A stretch of 64,000 nt of DNA from Pyropia yezoensis (lineage: Eukaryota; Rhodophyta; Bangiophyceae; Bangiales; Bangiaceae). The notes beneath the pieces are model-generated. The model saw only the letters and a program-made list of their open reading frames with translations, ran no database searches and was not told the DNA's origin. This document shows positions 1 to 11,476 of the stretch, piece by piece (the stretch's first letter is position 1; every line of letters starts with the position of its first letter). The position numbers and the translations under genes are program-made. The stretch is taken from NCBI GenBank assembly GCA_009829735.1, contig CM020618.1, positions 10,941,119 to 11,005,118 on the forward strand, given 5' to 3'.

Positions 1-210
1 GAAGCGGACTCCGCGGACACGACCCGGCGGATACTTACGCCGGTGGAGAGTCGGTCATTGGGGGAGGGGGTACCGTCTCACAGTATCCCTACGACGAAGG
101 AGGCCAGGCAACTCGGGTTCCCGAGGCGCCGACGCCTGAAGTACCATCTTCAGTGGTGGAAGCTATGACCGCGCAGGTAACTGCGAGCCTACTGAAGCGG
201 ATGGAGTCCG

Positions 211-1668
211 ATGAGTTCGCTCATCAACTGGCTAAGCGACTGGATATCCAAGGACGCTGACACGGAGATCGTCAACGAGGTCTTCCGGTCGGTTCTTACT
301 CCGGAACGTTATCGTTTAGAGGACCGCTCTACCACCGTATCAGAATCGATGCGTAATACGTCGCATCGAGCGATTCGCTCTATGCAGACCCTTATGAAGG
401 GAGTCCTTATGTTCGGGGGCCCCAACGGACGCCCGTTGGCAGTCATTGGCTTCTTGACTAGCTTCAAGGCAGCCGCGGACAAGGCGCTCGTCAACGAGGG
501 GCTGGGCCTGGAGATCCTCCCGTTCTTTGTTGATGAACGGGTGCGAGGCATTCTTCGCCAGGCATCCCCGATGCCGGGAATGAGGGTCGCGGCCACCCCC
601 ATGGATTACCGTGGGATTCTCAAGGAGCTGCTGAGCAGTTACCTCAGTGAGGACAAGTGCGAGGACCACTATCGGGCCCTTCGCACTGCCACCGCCCAGT
701 TCTGGGAGGATGAGGAGATGTTTGGACGCCGGATCCAAGAGCTCGACTACGAGCTGGGGAAGCTCCTCGGTGAAGGGGAACTACGGGCCATCCTGTTCGC
801 AGGAGTACCCAACTACGTGCGGATATCCGCACGGGGAGCCAATACGGCCCGGACGAACTTCAGTCGACTGATGCATATGTGCAAGTCCCTAGGGGACGCC
901 TACGGGGTGCTACACCCGGAATGTGCCTTGGCCCCGAAGCCCAATGGTGAGGGAGCCAAGCCCAGTCTTACCCCGGTACCGAGGCAAGAGAAGGTGGAAC
1001 GTAAGGCCGCACCAGTACTGGTGGCGACCGAACATCCCCCTTCGGGTGAGGATGAACCCCTAGTTGACCAACAGGGCCACCTGTTGCTACCGGCGACGCC
1101 GGTAATTGATGAGCACGGTACGGTAGCGTACATCGCTCCGGCGGGGACCCAGGTCCAGGTCACCGAGGGCACGGGACGTCGCGTCCCGTACGTACGGACT
1201 ACGGGGTACTCCCCGGTGACGGGTAACCCTCATCAACCCTTGCCAACATGGGCGGTGCGCACGGAGGCACCTCCGCAGATTGCGGGCCGACCCAACCGGT
1301 TGGGGGAGTCCATGTTCCGGTTGACCCAAGGACCCAAGGCCTACCAGGGAGCAGGCACTCGGGCGCCCGAGGGAGGAAACCGTAGCTACGGGGCTACCCC
1401 GATGCGAACTCAAGGGGGGACCGGCACGTCCGGATGTATGTTGTGTGGGGATCCCCAGCACTTGGTGTCTTCCTGCCCACTCATCCCCGAGGAGTCTCGG
1501 CGGGCAGCGGCGCAACGCAAGGCTTCCACTGGAGGGTATCCCGCCAGAGCACCCGGACCCGCACCGGGTAGACAGCCAGCTCCAGGTGGAGTACTGGCAG
1601 TCGAGGAGGCACCTCCTCAGCCGGATGGCCCGGCGTACAGCACCCTACCAAGGGCGGGAAACGAGTAA
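211..1668 (+). CDS. gag: Gag polyprotein of E1
   Basis: Structural nucleocapsid/capsid protein of the retrotransposon. The C-terminal part has a CCHC zinc knuckle (C-M-L-C, then H, then C in the CX2CX4HX4C spacing, about nt 1435-1480), which in this family binds the genomic RNA. The N-terminal half is helical and charged as in Ty3 capsid proteins; a Pro/Gly-rich linker separates the two. The stretch 1-210 is leader or the very start of gag. Family assignment comes from the zinc knuckle and from the pol that follows; capsid similarity was not testable by eye. Confidence 0.75.
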   Translation: MSSLINWLSDWISKDADTEIVNEVFRSVLTPERYRLEDRSTTVSESMRNTSHRAIRSMQTLMKGVLMFGGPNGRPLAVIGFLTSFKAAADKALVNEGLGLEILPFFVDERVRGILRQASPMPGMRVAATPMDYRGILKELLSSYLSEDKCEDHYRALRTATAQFWEDEEMFGRRIQELDYELGKLLGEGELRAILFAGVPNYVRISARGANTARTNFSRLMHMCKSLGDAYGVLHPECALAPKPNGEGAKPSLTPVPRQEKVERKAAPVLVATEHPPSGEDEPLVDQQGHLLLPATPVIDEHGTVAYIAPAGTQVQVTEGTGRRVPYVRTTGYSPVTGNPHQPLPTWAVRTEAPPQIAGRPNRLGESMFRLTQGPKAYQGAGTRAPEGGNRSYGATPMRTQGGTGTSGCMLCGDPQHLVSSCPLIPEESRRAAAQRKASTGGYPARAPGPAPGRQPAPGGVLAVEEAPPQPDGPAYSTLPRAGNE

Positions 1669-1974
1669 GAGGAAGGATGACCGGGGGGCGCTGGGGTAAC
1701 CCAAGCAAGCCACCCCGGAGTACCGCGGGGAAAGCCCCACGGAGAGCGCGGTTGAGCCGACGCCGCATTAACCCCCGGGTACACCTTCCGGCCCCGACGG
1801 CACGGCGTCAGGGGATTGATGATCAACCTCCAAGGTTGGGAGGAGAGGACGGGAAGCCCCGTCACATGGAACCAGACAAGGGCCCTGTTCAGGACGCCCG
1901 AGCTACACCGGATATCGGTGTAGGCCACGTGCTGTTCACCTTGGAGAACTTCAAGGTATCAGCCACACTGGGGG

Positions 1975-4900
1975 TTGACCCCCAGTCGACACGACCTCCC
2001 AGCAGGAGGGTCGTCCCTCCTAGTGATGGCGAACTATCGCCGTAAGGCAGTCACCCTCCCGAAGGGAACTATCCTCGGGATTGCCGAACTCTACGAAGGA
2101 GATATCCTTACCCCTGACAAGGAAGGTCAAGTGGAACCACTTGAGGTGCTGGCGGTCGCCGAGACCACCGAGCGACAGCAACCCGATGACGGTAAGCCTA
2201 ACCCATCGGCGGCTCCGGCGGACCTGCCGCCAAAGGACCAAGAGGCCTTGAAGGCACTGGCCGAGGCTGACCTCGACCACCTTCCCTCTTCGGTAGCCGA
2301 AGGGGTACGACGGATGCTAAGAAAGCATGACGTCATGTGGACAGGCGGGGCCTTGGGTACCATTGGGGCAACCCAACATCGTATAGACCTGGTACCAGGC
2401 GCACGACCCGCCCGGTCACAACCGCACCGAGCGGGACCTATGCAACGAGAGATCGTTGATGGAGAAGTGAAGAGGATCAGTGAAGCTAAGGTGATCCGAC
2501 CTTCGATGTCGGAGTGGGGTGCCCCAGTCGTTATCGTACCGAAGAAGGATCAAACCCCTCGGTTTTGCATCGATTATCGACGCCTCAACTTGGTTACCAA
2601 GAAAGACTCATACCCTTTACCAAGGATGGATGAATGCATCGAATCCCTGGGGGAAGCTACGGTGTTTACCACCATCGACTGCAATGCCGGATACTGGCAG
2701 ATCCCGGTGGCGGACGAGGATATCCCCAAGACGGCGTTCGTCTGTCACAGTGGAGTGTACGAGTTCCTGAGGATGCCCTTCGGATTGTCCAACGCCCCCG
2801 CTACATTCCAGCGGGCCATCGAAATTATACTGTCGGGGGTGAAGTGGCGTAACTGCCTAGTGTACCTCGATGACGTCATCGTCTTCTCGCGCAACATGGA
2901 TGACCATGTGCAACATGTGGACGAGGTACTCACCCTCTTGAGGAACGCCGGGGTAACCCTGCGTCTGAAGAAGTGCGCCTTCTTCCAACAGACAGTCGAG
3001 TATCTGGGCCACCAGATAACCCCTGGTAAACTAAGGGTACTAGAAGCCAATACCCGGGCACTCCGGGATGCCCGGTTCCCTAACAACCAGACGCAGCTCA
3101 AGAGCTTCCTGGGAATGTGCAACGTATACCGACGGTTCGTCAAGGACTTCGCTCGGATAGCTAAACCGTTGACGGTTCTTACGAGCAGTACCTTGCCCAA
3201 GGTACTCCAACCCCCTTCACCTAGCGAAGAGGAGGCATTCGAGTCGCTGAAGCGAGCCCTACTATCCCCACCCGTCCTTGCGTTACCGCACAGACGGGGT
3301 ACCTTCGTCATCGATGTCGGTGCGTGCGATACCCAGGTGGGATGCACCCTGTTACAGGGGGAGACGTTGATCGGTTCCGATAACGTTATCCCGGACCTAC
3401 GTCCGGTAGGGTACTTCAGCCGGACACTCAACCCGGCTGAACGGAACTATAGTGCAACCGAGCGTGAGTGCCTCGGAGTTATATGGGCAGTGCAACTGCT
3501 CCGTCCATACCTGGAGGGCTCCAGGTTCATCGTGAGGTCCGACCACGAACCCCTACGATGGCTCCTCAACCTTGGTGACAAGGATTCCGATAGCCATGGG
3601 AGGCTAGCCCGATGGAGGCTGAAGATGGCCGAGCACGCCTACCGTACCGTGTATAAGGCTGGGTCAACCCACCACCTCGGAGACGCATTGTCTCGACTCG
3701 ACACCCCGAGCGGGGATACCCGCCCGGTGGACGAGGACATCCCGGTGGTACCGGTCTGCATGGTGGGTAACGCTACCCAGGGTATGGTTGACCATACCAT
3801 GGCACACCTTGCGTGCCCATTGACCCTCGCGGACTTCCTCGAGGCACAGGCCAATGACGATGACTCTAGACGTCATCGTGCTAACCTCCTGGCCGGTACG
3901 GCCGGCATCTTCTCCGAGAACGAAGACGGACTCATATACCGGCGGGCGCCCGCCGATGGACGACATCAAGTCGTGGTTCCCGTGTCCTTACGGCAAGCCG
4001 TCATGGAATGAGAACACGAGAATCCTACAGCCGGACACCCGGGGGGTTCACGTATGTTCGCAGCAATGCGTAGGTTCTTCTACTGGCCAGCAATGGCCGT
4101 CGACGTGGTCGACCACGTAAGGGGATGCCACCCCTGTACACGTAACCGCATGAGTCTGCATAGGCAGGCGTCTGCCATGAAGCTATTCCCACCCGATGGG
4201 CCCAACGAGCAAGTCGCTATCGACATACTCGGGCCACTTCCGGTAACGGAAGAAGGGAACAGGTACATCCTGGTCATGTCTGACCGCTTCACCAAGCTGT
4301 CACGAGCGGCAGCCATCCCGAATGATACGGCATACACGATTATGAACGCAGTTGTTTGACCATTGGATCAGTGCATACGGAGTAATGAAGCAACTCCTCT
4401 CCGACAACGGAGCAAACCTTACGTCAGCATTCTGCACTAAGGTCCTGGGCATGTTCGGTATCGAACCACGTCGGGCATCCGACTACCACCCGCAGTCCAA
4501 CGGGCAGGTGGAGCGGTTCAACCGCACCATCGTCAAGATGCTACAGTGCTACGTGGCCGAGCATACGAACACTTGGGACAGGCTTCTGTCCGTACTCACC
4601 CTGGCATACAATGCCAGGCCGCATCGGAGCACAAATATCGCCCCACTGGAGTGGGTCATGCCACTAGGCGTCGGGAACCTGACGCTACCCCCCGGCAGGT
4701 GCACTCGGTATGATACACCGAAGGGCCGACCGGCCGAACGCATCCACCTAGCTTGGTTGGCCAAGCTATCGTGGATGATTCCTAAGCTCAAGGGTGCCCT
4801 TGACAGAACACAGCTTCGATATAAGAAGAACTTCGACGCCCGACTACGGGTGCGCAACGCAACCCTGGTAACAGGTGACTGGGTCTATATCAGACACCAG

Positions 4901-5293
4901 AAGTTCCGAGGGAGCAAGCTTATGCAACCGGTCAAGGGACCGTACCAGATCTTACACAGAGATGATCACTCTGTCATCCTGCACTCCGATACGGAGATAC
5001 AGCGCATCAACCTCAACGATGTGACACCAGCTCCGAAGCCGGAACAGCCTCAGCCGGTACCGGCTGGGTTGCTACATGAAGCTCTTACAACCCACCGGTC
5101 AGATGACCCGGTGGGACCGGATGGGATTCCATACCAAGTAGAGAGCGTGGTCGGACACACCGACCCGGACCTACCAGGACCCTGGTACGTCAAGGTTATA
5201 TGGGTCGGATACGACTCACGCACCTGGGAACAGGCGGCGAATATACCCCGCCAACTCCTCATGCCTTACATGAGGCGACGACGCCTACTGTAA
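1975..5293 (+). pseudogene. pol: Pol region of E1: RT, RNase H, integrase, chromodomain (broken)
   Basis: Reverse transcriptase motifs are clear: FCIDYRRLN, a D-C-N-A-G-Y-W-Q block, FGLSNAPATFQ and the catalytic YLDD. RNase H follows (DVGACDTQVGC, SDHEPL). Integrase shows the HHCC zinc finger end (GCHPCTRN), the DDE core (AIDILGPL, SDNGANLTS) and YHPQSNGQVERFNR. The last ~50 residues form a chromodomain (VIWVGYDSRTWE), a module that in chromoviruses guides integration to modified chromatin. The region has a small number of breaks, so it is treated as a fossil. Confidence 0.88.
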
Positions 5294-5374
5294 CAACCCA
5301 ACCGACACCGACTTCGGCTGTTGGGGGGTGAGGCTTATACCTACTAAGTAGGGTGTGACATGGTTATGGCAGAC

Positions 5375-5446
5375 TTAGGTTTCTAAGTCGAACCAAGCTT
5401 AGGTAACTAAGTAGAGCTAAGCTTAGGTAACTAAGTAAAACCTGAA
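5375..5446 (+). repeat. 24-bp tandem repeat after pol of E1
   Basis: Three units of a 24-bp repeat (TTAGGTAACTAAGTAGAGCT and similar) follow the pol stop codon. The block is AT-rich compared with its surroundings and lies between pol and the end of the antisense ORF, so it may sit in the 3' UTR of both transcripts. Confidence 0.7.
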
Positions 5447-5747
5447 CCTTAATAAGTTAACTTAAAGGTAAAGGCTAACCTCGATAATATCGAAGTAACT
5501 AGGGGGCTTACACGGGAGGATGACCTCCCAAAGCCAAGACACAAAGTGAGGGAGGATAACCTCCCCAAGCATGAACCAACCGGAAGAAGTTGGACGGGAG
5601 GCAAGGCACCACTGAGCCAGAAGGGGTACTCCCCAGGGCAGCAAACAGAGGCGAGCAATGCCCCCAAAGGGGATGAGTTTATACTCACTACTACCCGGCC
5701 ACCATAAGGGCCACCGGGTCCCTCTCCCGTACAAACAATAACACTCC

Positions 5748-8207
5748 TCAGTGGGTAGACCCACTGCCCGAGGGAGGCCACTCACGCGTAAGCGCGTACA
5801 CCTCCGTGCTCCACCGGTCGGCAATCTCACGACGGTCAATCACCCGAGTTACCTCGGTGCATAGCTGGACGAGGGTGCTGCGGCCAGCCTCCACGTCCTC
5901 CAGAGCTTTCTGGAGGCGGTCAAGCACGCCACCGAAGCAACGCGCTGACCCAACCAGCGCAGCACCTGGGGGGATATCCCCCCAGCTAACAGAGAGACCC
6001 TCCCGCGTTGCGCGGGTAACAAGGGCGTCAACGCCCTCATACCAGAGACGGGGACCCCCGTCATGCATGACAGGGGCGGGAGGTGACACTGGCGCAGCCA
6101 GAGGAGCCACAGGAGCCGACACGGCTACCACCGGAGCCGGTGGCACCTGATACGAGGCCCGGTAGGACCCTACCGAAGGGGCTCCACCGTAACCCCGGCG
6201 GGGCTCCGCCCGACGACGGGACACCTCACGCTTCCCACCCGCAGAGCCCCACTCTCGGGGACGACGGCCAACCGCCGCCGGTATCGGGTTACCGAACCAC
6301 GGGGCAAGGACCTGAAGAGGGTCATGGATAACCATGGGAATACCCAGGTCAGCAACAGCCTCGGTGGACGCCCTCCCATGGCAACTGGGCTCACCCGGCT
6401 GAGTACGCCGGATACGCAACGAGTGACGAGGCAAGGGGGAAGCCCCAGCCTGCGGGTCCCGGTACGGGGGAAGGGCCAACACCCCAGCCCAGTTCACGGC
6501 ATCGTGAACAGCCAGCAGGGCCTCGAACTCCCGGGCCAACCCGGTCCGGGCAGCGATCAGGTCCACGCCCAACTGCGCGATGTGCCGACGGACACCCGTC
6601 GGACGATGGAACAGGCGCCCCTGCCAGCGGACGGACAGCAGGAAGGAGGAAGCCTGCCCGAGGGTAACCTCAAGGGTAAAGGTATCCTGCAACGGGTGGA
6701 CCGGTCGGGAGGCCAACACACTCCCGAAGTATCGGAGACAAGGGCCGGTGTCAAACCCGAAAGCAGGGGCGGGTTCCCACCCCTCCTGCCACAGAGGCGG
6801 GCGCACGGGAGTGTATACAGGCGCACGACCGTTGCCGGTCTGCGACGCACACGTTATATCGGTGCGGAACGCATCCGCCATGACGCCATGGTTACGTCGC
6901 CAGCTCGACGCCGACTTCAAACCCGCCATAGGCGGGTAGGGAGCCGTCAACGACAGATACGGGGATACCCCCGGGTAATAAGCGAAGTCGGGATACCGAC
7001 CGGTATCGCCCACCGTCTCCCCGAACGCAACCGGCGCCGCCGCCGCCGCAATCCCCCGAGCACTAGCCGGGTAGTCAACCTCCCGCGGCAACGCGGGAGC
7101 AATCAGGTCGCATACCCCGAAGTTGGGGTCGAGGTAGACCTCACCCCGTCCCACCCGGGTGCGCCAGAGCTGCGCATGCCGGTCGTCCGGCTGACTCAGG
7201 ATCCAATGGTGTTCCACCCGGACCGCGTTCGGCTGGTTGACCAGCCGCACCAACTCCCGCTCCGAACTCGGGTCCACCTTGACGCGCCGGGAGGACTCTC
7301 CACGGGGATGGGGCAGGTGGAAGTCCACCCGCATCCGCCCATCGGACTCCATTGACTCTTGCACAGACAGGCCTCGAACCCGAGCCACCAAGTCGGTCAT
7401 CGACATGGCGGGTTGACCCGCCGCCACGGCGACGCCGCCACCCAACGGGGCAACCCAGGCAGGACCAGGAAGAATCGGGGGCGCCGGGGGATGCCCCGCC
7501 GGCAGATGGGCCGGCGCCGGAGGTGCGCGAGGCCGAGGAGGAAGAAGGAGGGCGGGCACCCGCCCGGAGTAGCTCCCGGTGTCAACCGCCATGGGGGAAG
7601 GAACGTCTTGACCGTTCGACGCCCGCGGCACCGCGGGTAGGGTACCGGCGCCGCCCCCACCCGTCGACGTCGCCCCCGCCTCGGAAGGGGGAGGCACTTG
7701 GACAGCCTCAGGAGCCTGAGCACCAGCAGTGCGGGCACCCGCACCGTCTTGACCGGCCACCCCGGGCGTCGCGCCACCACCACCACCCGCGTCAACGTCG
7801 GGGTCGCGTTGAGGATGCACCGTCCGGACTCCCGGACCACCTTGACCAGCCGGAGTCGGCTGCGGATCGGCACCTCCGCCGCAGGGCGGGCCTTCTCGGG
7901 GTAGCTGCGGTGAGCCGGCACCGGCACCAGGCTCCATCCGGGCAGCCGGCAGAGAGGGGGTAGAAGCCGCCACGCGCGGTTGACCGCCGGGTTGACCGCC
8001 GGGTTGACCCCCGACCGACGGCACCGTCGTGCCGCTGCACACGGACGACAATCCTCCGGCCGACAGACGGACGGACACAGCAGGCTCGTCGTCTTCAGAC
8101 GAGCTCGCCCCGTAACGCGCGGCGGCAGAATCGACAGGCGCGTCGTCCTGCATCTCCTCCCCGATCAGGAGGTCTTCCTCCTCCCCAAGCACCAGGGGAT
8201 AGGACAT
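5748..8207 (-). CDS. Antisense ORF protein of retrotransposon E1 (aORF-E1)
   Basis: A long open frame on the strand opposite gag-pol, lying between the end of pol and the 3' LTR. The ATG at 8207 starts MSYPLVLGEEEDLL and gives 819 residues; the frame is open upstream to 8363. The N-terminal third is acidic then Pro/Gly/Ala-rich; a compact, aromatic-rich core follows with WRTR...GVCDL and HGV...FR motifs; the C-terminus is helical and charged. The core aligns with ORFs at the same place in E2 and E3. No known family recognised; the function is unknown. Opposite-strand extra ORFs are known in some plant Ty3/Gypsy lineages, but homology to those is untested. Confidence 0.65.
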   Translation of the reverse strand: MSYPLVLGEEEDLLIGEEMQDDAPVDSAAARYGASSSEDDEPAVSVRLSAGGLSSVCSGTTVPSVGGQPGGQPGGQPRVAASTPSLPAARMEPGAGAGSPQLPREGPPCGGGADPQPTPAGQGGPGVRTVHPQRDPDVDAGGGGGATPGVAGQDGAGARTAGAQAPEAVQVPPPSEAGATSTGGGGAGTLPAVPRASNGQDVPSPMAVDTGSYSGRVPALLLPPRPRAPPAPAHLPAGHPPAPPILPGPAWVAPLGGGVAVAAGQPAMSMTDLVARVRGLSVQESMESDGRMRVDFHLPHPRGESSRRVKVDPSSERELVRLVNQPNAVRVEHHWILSQPDDRHAQLWRTRVGRGEVYLDPNFGVCDLIAPALPREVDYPASARGIAAAAAPVAFGETVGDTGRYPDFAYYPGVSPYLSLTAPYPPMAGLKSASSWRRNHGVMADAFRTDITCASQTGNGRAPVYTPVRPPLWQEGWEPAPAFGFDTGPCLRYFGSVLASRPVHPLQDTFTLEVTLGQASSFLLSVRWQGRLFHRPTGVRRHIAQLGVDLIAARTGLAREFEALLAVHDAVNWAGVLALPPYRDPQAGASPLPRHSLRIRRTQPGEPSCHGRASTEAVADLGIPMVIHDPLQVLAPWFGNPIPAAVGRRPREWGSAGGKREVSRRRAEPRRGYGGAPSVGSYRASYQVPPAPVVAVSAPVAPLAAPVSPPAPVMHDGGPRLWYEGVDALVTRATREGLSVSWGDIPPGAALVGSARCFGGVLDRLQKALEDVEAGRSTLVQLCTEVTRVIDRREIADRWSTEVYALTREWPPSGSGSTH

Positions 8208-8784
8208 GATAAAGGGTGGCAGAGGCCCCCGCGTCCACAAGCCGTCGACGGCTACGACCCGGTACGGTGGGACAACCGGGACGAGCCAGGGAAGCGCGGG
8301 CACCCGCGCTAATGACCACAAACGGCCACGAGAAGCGCCGCAGGCACGCGGGTCGACCCGCACCCCACGGGGCTACGAACCCGCTCCACCCAGGCACCTG
8401 GGCGGGACGGGGCCACACCATCGTACGGGGCACACAAGGGGGGTACCCCCCAACCGCCCCCACTCAACGCGGGCAGCCCCCGCCACCCACTCAATCGTCC
8501 ACGCGAGAGGGCCCCCCCCCCTACCACCAGACAACTGGTGGCGGATCCGCTTGCACCACCCCTCGGAAAGGGGGGTCGTGAACAGAAACCCGCATCGGGA
8601 AATTAACGGTCCGGAAAACAGATCGTGTGTGTACCACACAAAGGGGGGCACCCCCCTCAGACAACCTCGAAAAGAGGTGTCTGTCGCGACAGGGCGCAAA
8701 GCCCCACCCGACTGGTAAACGGTCACGCGACGCACTTACATTCGGTAACCCGAATGCAACTCGACCCGAGGACGGGCCGAATCT

Positions 8785-8796
8785 AAGGGGGGGATA
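8785..8796 (+). other. Polypurine tract of E1
   Basis: AAGGGGGGGATA directly precedes the TGTAGCA start of the LTR. In LTR retrotransposons this tract primes plus-strand DNA synthesis, and its position fixes the orientation of E1 as plus. Confidence 0.75.
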
Positions 8797-9159
8797 TGTA
8801 GCAATATGGTTGTCCGTATTGTGACCCTAATATTAGGGGGGCTACTTCTAATCCTTAACTTTCAATTTGAGAGTCCGTACTGGTCACGGTATCTATAAGT
8901 TACGTAAGACCAGAGGGACTTGCATCTTGGGGTGGAGGGTAGTTAGTAGTGTCTCCGAGGATTTATAACGAGGGGGCCGGCGGCGAATCCACCGCCGGCC
9001 AAGGTAGAACAACAAACGCCTCCCATTTGGGCTCCCATCTTGGTCCCGTGGCTTGCGCTCCAAGGACAGCAACCTTGGCATCCCGGTGACGTTGGTGCCG
9101 ATCCCCCTTGGTGAGTGTTCCCTGAGAGTGGACGTGTGGCGGATTCCTATTGTGCTACA
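8797..9159 (+). repeat. 3' LTR of E1 (363 bp)
   Basis: Bounded by perfect 7-bp inverted ends TGTAGCA / TGCTACA, with a polypurine tract on its left and foreign pol coding sequence on its right. A TATA-like TTTATAA lies near 8963. The 5' partner is off the window, so LTR divergence cannot be used to date the insertion. Confidence 0.8.
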
Positions 9160-9164
9160 CTCAG

Positions 9165-11365
9165 TACCCCCGGACCCAGACCCAGATGAGGAGCTTCCTC
9201 GGGATGTGTAACGTGTACCGACGCTTCACCAAGGGCTTTGCCAAGGTGGCGAGCCGTTGAATGAGTTAGTGAGCTCAACGCTACCGAAGAACCTGCCTCC
9301 CCCAAGTCGGGTGGAGCAGGAATCCTTTGAGACTCTTCGGGATCTTCTGCTGAAGCCCCCTATCCTGGCTATTCCCAGGTTGGGAGGCCACAATATCCTG
9401 GATGTGGACGCTAGCTACGACCAACTTGGTTGTGTGTTGCTTCAGCAGCAGCCTGACAAGGAGTACATGCCGGTGGGATACTTCAGCAAGAGTCTGAACT
9501 CGGCCGAGAAGAACTACGAAGTCACCGAGTTGGAAGGACTCGCAGTGGTGTGGGCGGTGACGTCACTTCGTCACTACCTAGAGGGTGAGAAGTTCCTCAT
9601 CCGCTGTGACCACCGCGCGTTGCAGTTCATCTTCAAGACGGATTGTACGAACACTCGTCTCAACCGGTGGAGGGTGCGACTGGCACCCTTCAACTTTGAG
9701 TTTGAGTGCCGACCTGGCAGGCAACATGCCCTTGCCGACGGCCTTTCTCGGGTACATACCGAGGGGCTGGACACTAACCCAGTCGATGAGGACATCTCCA
9801 TCGTGGGGGTAGTCACGCGCTCGGGTCAGGCGTTGAACCCCGAGGCGCCAGGGAACAAGAAGTACTTGCCCCTGTCCCTGGACGAGGTGGTGAAGGCCCA
9901 GGCCGAGGATCCCTTCTGCAAGTCGCAGAGGGATACACTGGATACAGTGGCGGAGACGCGGTTCTTTCTCGGAGACGATGGCCTCCTCTTGAGAAGGGGG
10001 GTAATCCAGGGGACCGAACAACTTGTCGTCCCCGCATCCCTCAAGGACAGTATCCTTGAGATGGAGCATAATGCTCCCACAGGTGGACACCTGGGGTCTA
10101 GCAAACTGTACGAGACCCTGAGCACCAGGTACAACTGGCCGTCCATGGTGGTGGACATCTACAGTTGGGTGGCTGCCTGCACAAGTTGTGCGCAGAACCG
10201 TCTGATGGAACGGCGGCCTACTACGGCTATGCTACTGTTCCCAGCCAAGGAGCCCTTTGCCGCGTTGCCAATGGACATCCTTGGGCTACTGCCAGTGACC
10301 GAGGAGGGCAACCAGTACCTCCTGGTCATCTGTGACCGCTTCACGAAACTTACGCGAGCGATCCCACTGGTAGAGATCACGGCCATGTCGGTCGTGTCAG
10401 CCTTCCTAGATCACTGGGTTGCCGCGTATGGCATTCCGGATAGTACACTATCGGACAATGGACCGCAATTTTCGTCCGTACTGTTTCAGAGAGTGCTGGA
10501 TATGTTGGGGGTGCAGGCAAACTATGCCACCCCCTACCACCCACAAACTAATGGGCAGGTGGAGCGCTTCAACAAGACTATTGTTGGGCAGCTGCGCCAC
10601 TATGTGAGTGAGCACGTGAAAACGTGGGACAAATACACTTCTATTCTTACCACTGCCTACAATTCGAAGGTTCACTCATCTACCGGGGAAGTACTCCTCG
10701 CTTTTGTGACCCCCCGTCGCGTGCGGTCTATTGCCGTGCGGCGGCCGCTCCAAACTGGGGAGGATAGTGGCAGTACGCCTACTCCTACTGAGAGTAAGGC
10801 GGAGTTCGCTGCTAGGCTTGAAAAACTCATTCCTAAAGTCAGGGCTGAGATGGACAAAGAACAAAAGTGCTATAAGCGTACCTTTGACAAGAAGGTGCGC
10901 AATGCTAAGCATGTCCCTGAGCAGGGTGACTGGGTACTGGTACACTCACACACCCCAACTGGGGGTAAGTTGGTATTCCAGACGAAGGGGCCGTACCAGG
11001 TCCTTCGTACTGATGGGCGGCGCTTCACCATCGAAAAAGACGATGGGGTCCGCACAGTAAACGGACAGGATGTGGTCAAAGTTGCACCACCGCCTGCAGG
11101 CGACCCAGCTTGGGCGCGTGCGTTGGAAGCGTGGCGCCTACCCTCGCTGCCTGCGGCCAAGCAGGGCCCGCAGGAGTACGTGTTCGATAAGTTCATCGAC
11201 CACGGCTGGGATGAGGACACTAACCGCCTCATGTTGAGGGTGCGTTGGTTCGGCTACAAAGCCAAGGATGATACGTGGGAATATGTGGAGGACCTTCCCG
11301 CTGAGAAGGTCCAGGCATACTGTGCCCGGAATGAGATAGACCCTAACAGCCCCCCCTCAACGTAA
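9165..11365 (+). pseudogene. pol: Pol of E2, from end of RT through integrase and chromodomain (5' part displaced)
   Basis: Starts inside RT with TQTQMRSFLGMCNVYRRF, the conserved block after the RT thumb, immediately after the LTR of E1. RNase H (DVDASYDQLGC, CDHRALQ), integrase zinc finger (ACTSCAQNR), DDE core (PMDILGLLPV, LSDNGPQFSS) and YHPQTNGQVERFN follow. The last ~55 residues are a chromodomain (RVRWFGYKAKDDTWEYVEDL). The long frame through RNase H-IN-chromodomain is uninterrupted, suggesting a fairly young copy, but the gene as a whole is disrupted by E1. Confidence 0.85.
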
Positions 11366-11476
11366 GGGAAGGCCGAGTAACAGTGCCAAGAGAGTGCTTC
11401 AACTCGAAGTGGTACGCAGAGTGGCTTTTAACTACAGCCCTAACCCTCACACTCTCACAACAAAAGCAGCTGCCAA

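Larger units (their letters stand above)
1..9159 (+). mobile_element. Ty3/Gypsy chromodomain-type LTR retrotransposon E1 (5' LTR off window)
   Basis: Element with gag (zinc knuckle), reverse transcriptase, RNase H, integrase and a C-terminal chromodomain, in the gag-RT-RH-IN order of Ty3/Gypsy chromoviruses. A large antisense ORF follows pol. The right end is defined by a polypurine tract and an LTR that starts TGTAGCA and ends TGCTACA. The 5' LTR lies left of position 1. It has inserted into the pol of another Ty3 element, whose reading resumes directly after 9159. It looks old enough to carry a few breaks in pol, and no protease domain could be recognised. The predicted 5-bp target duplication would be CTCAG (9160-9164), but its partner is outside the window. 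Confidence 0.9.
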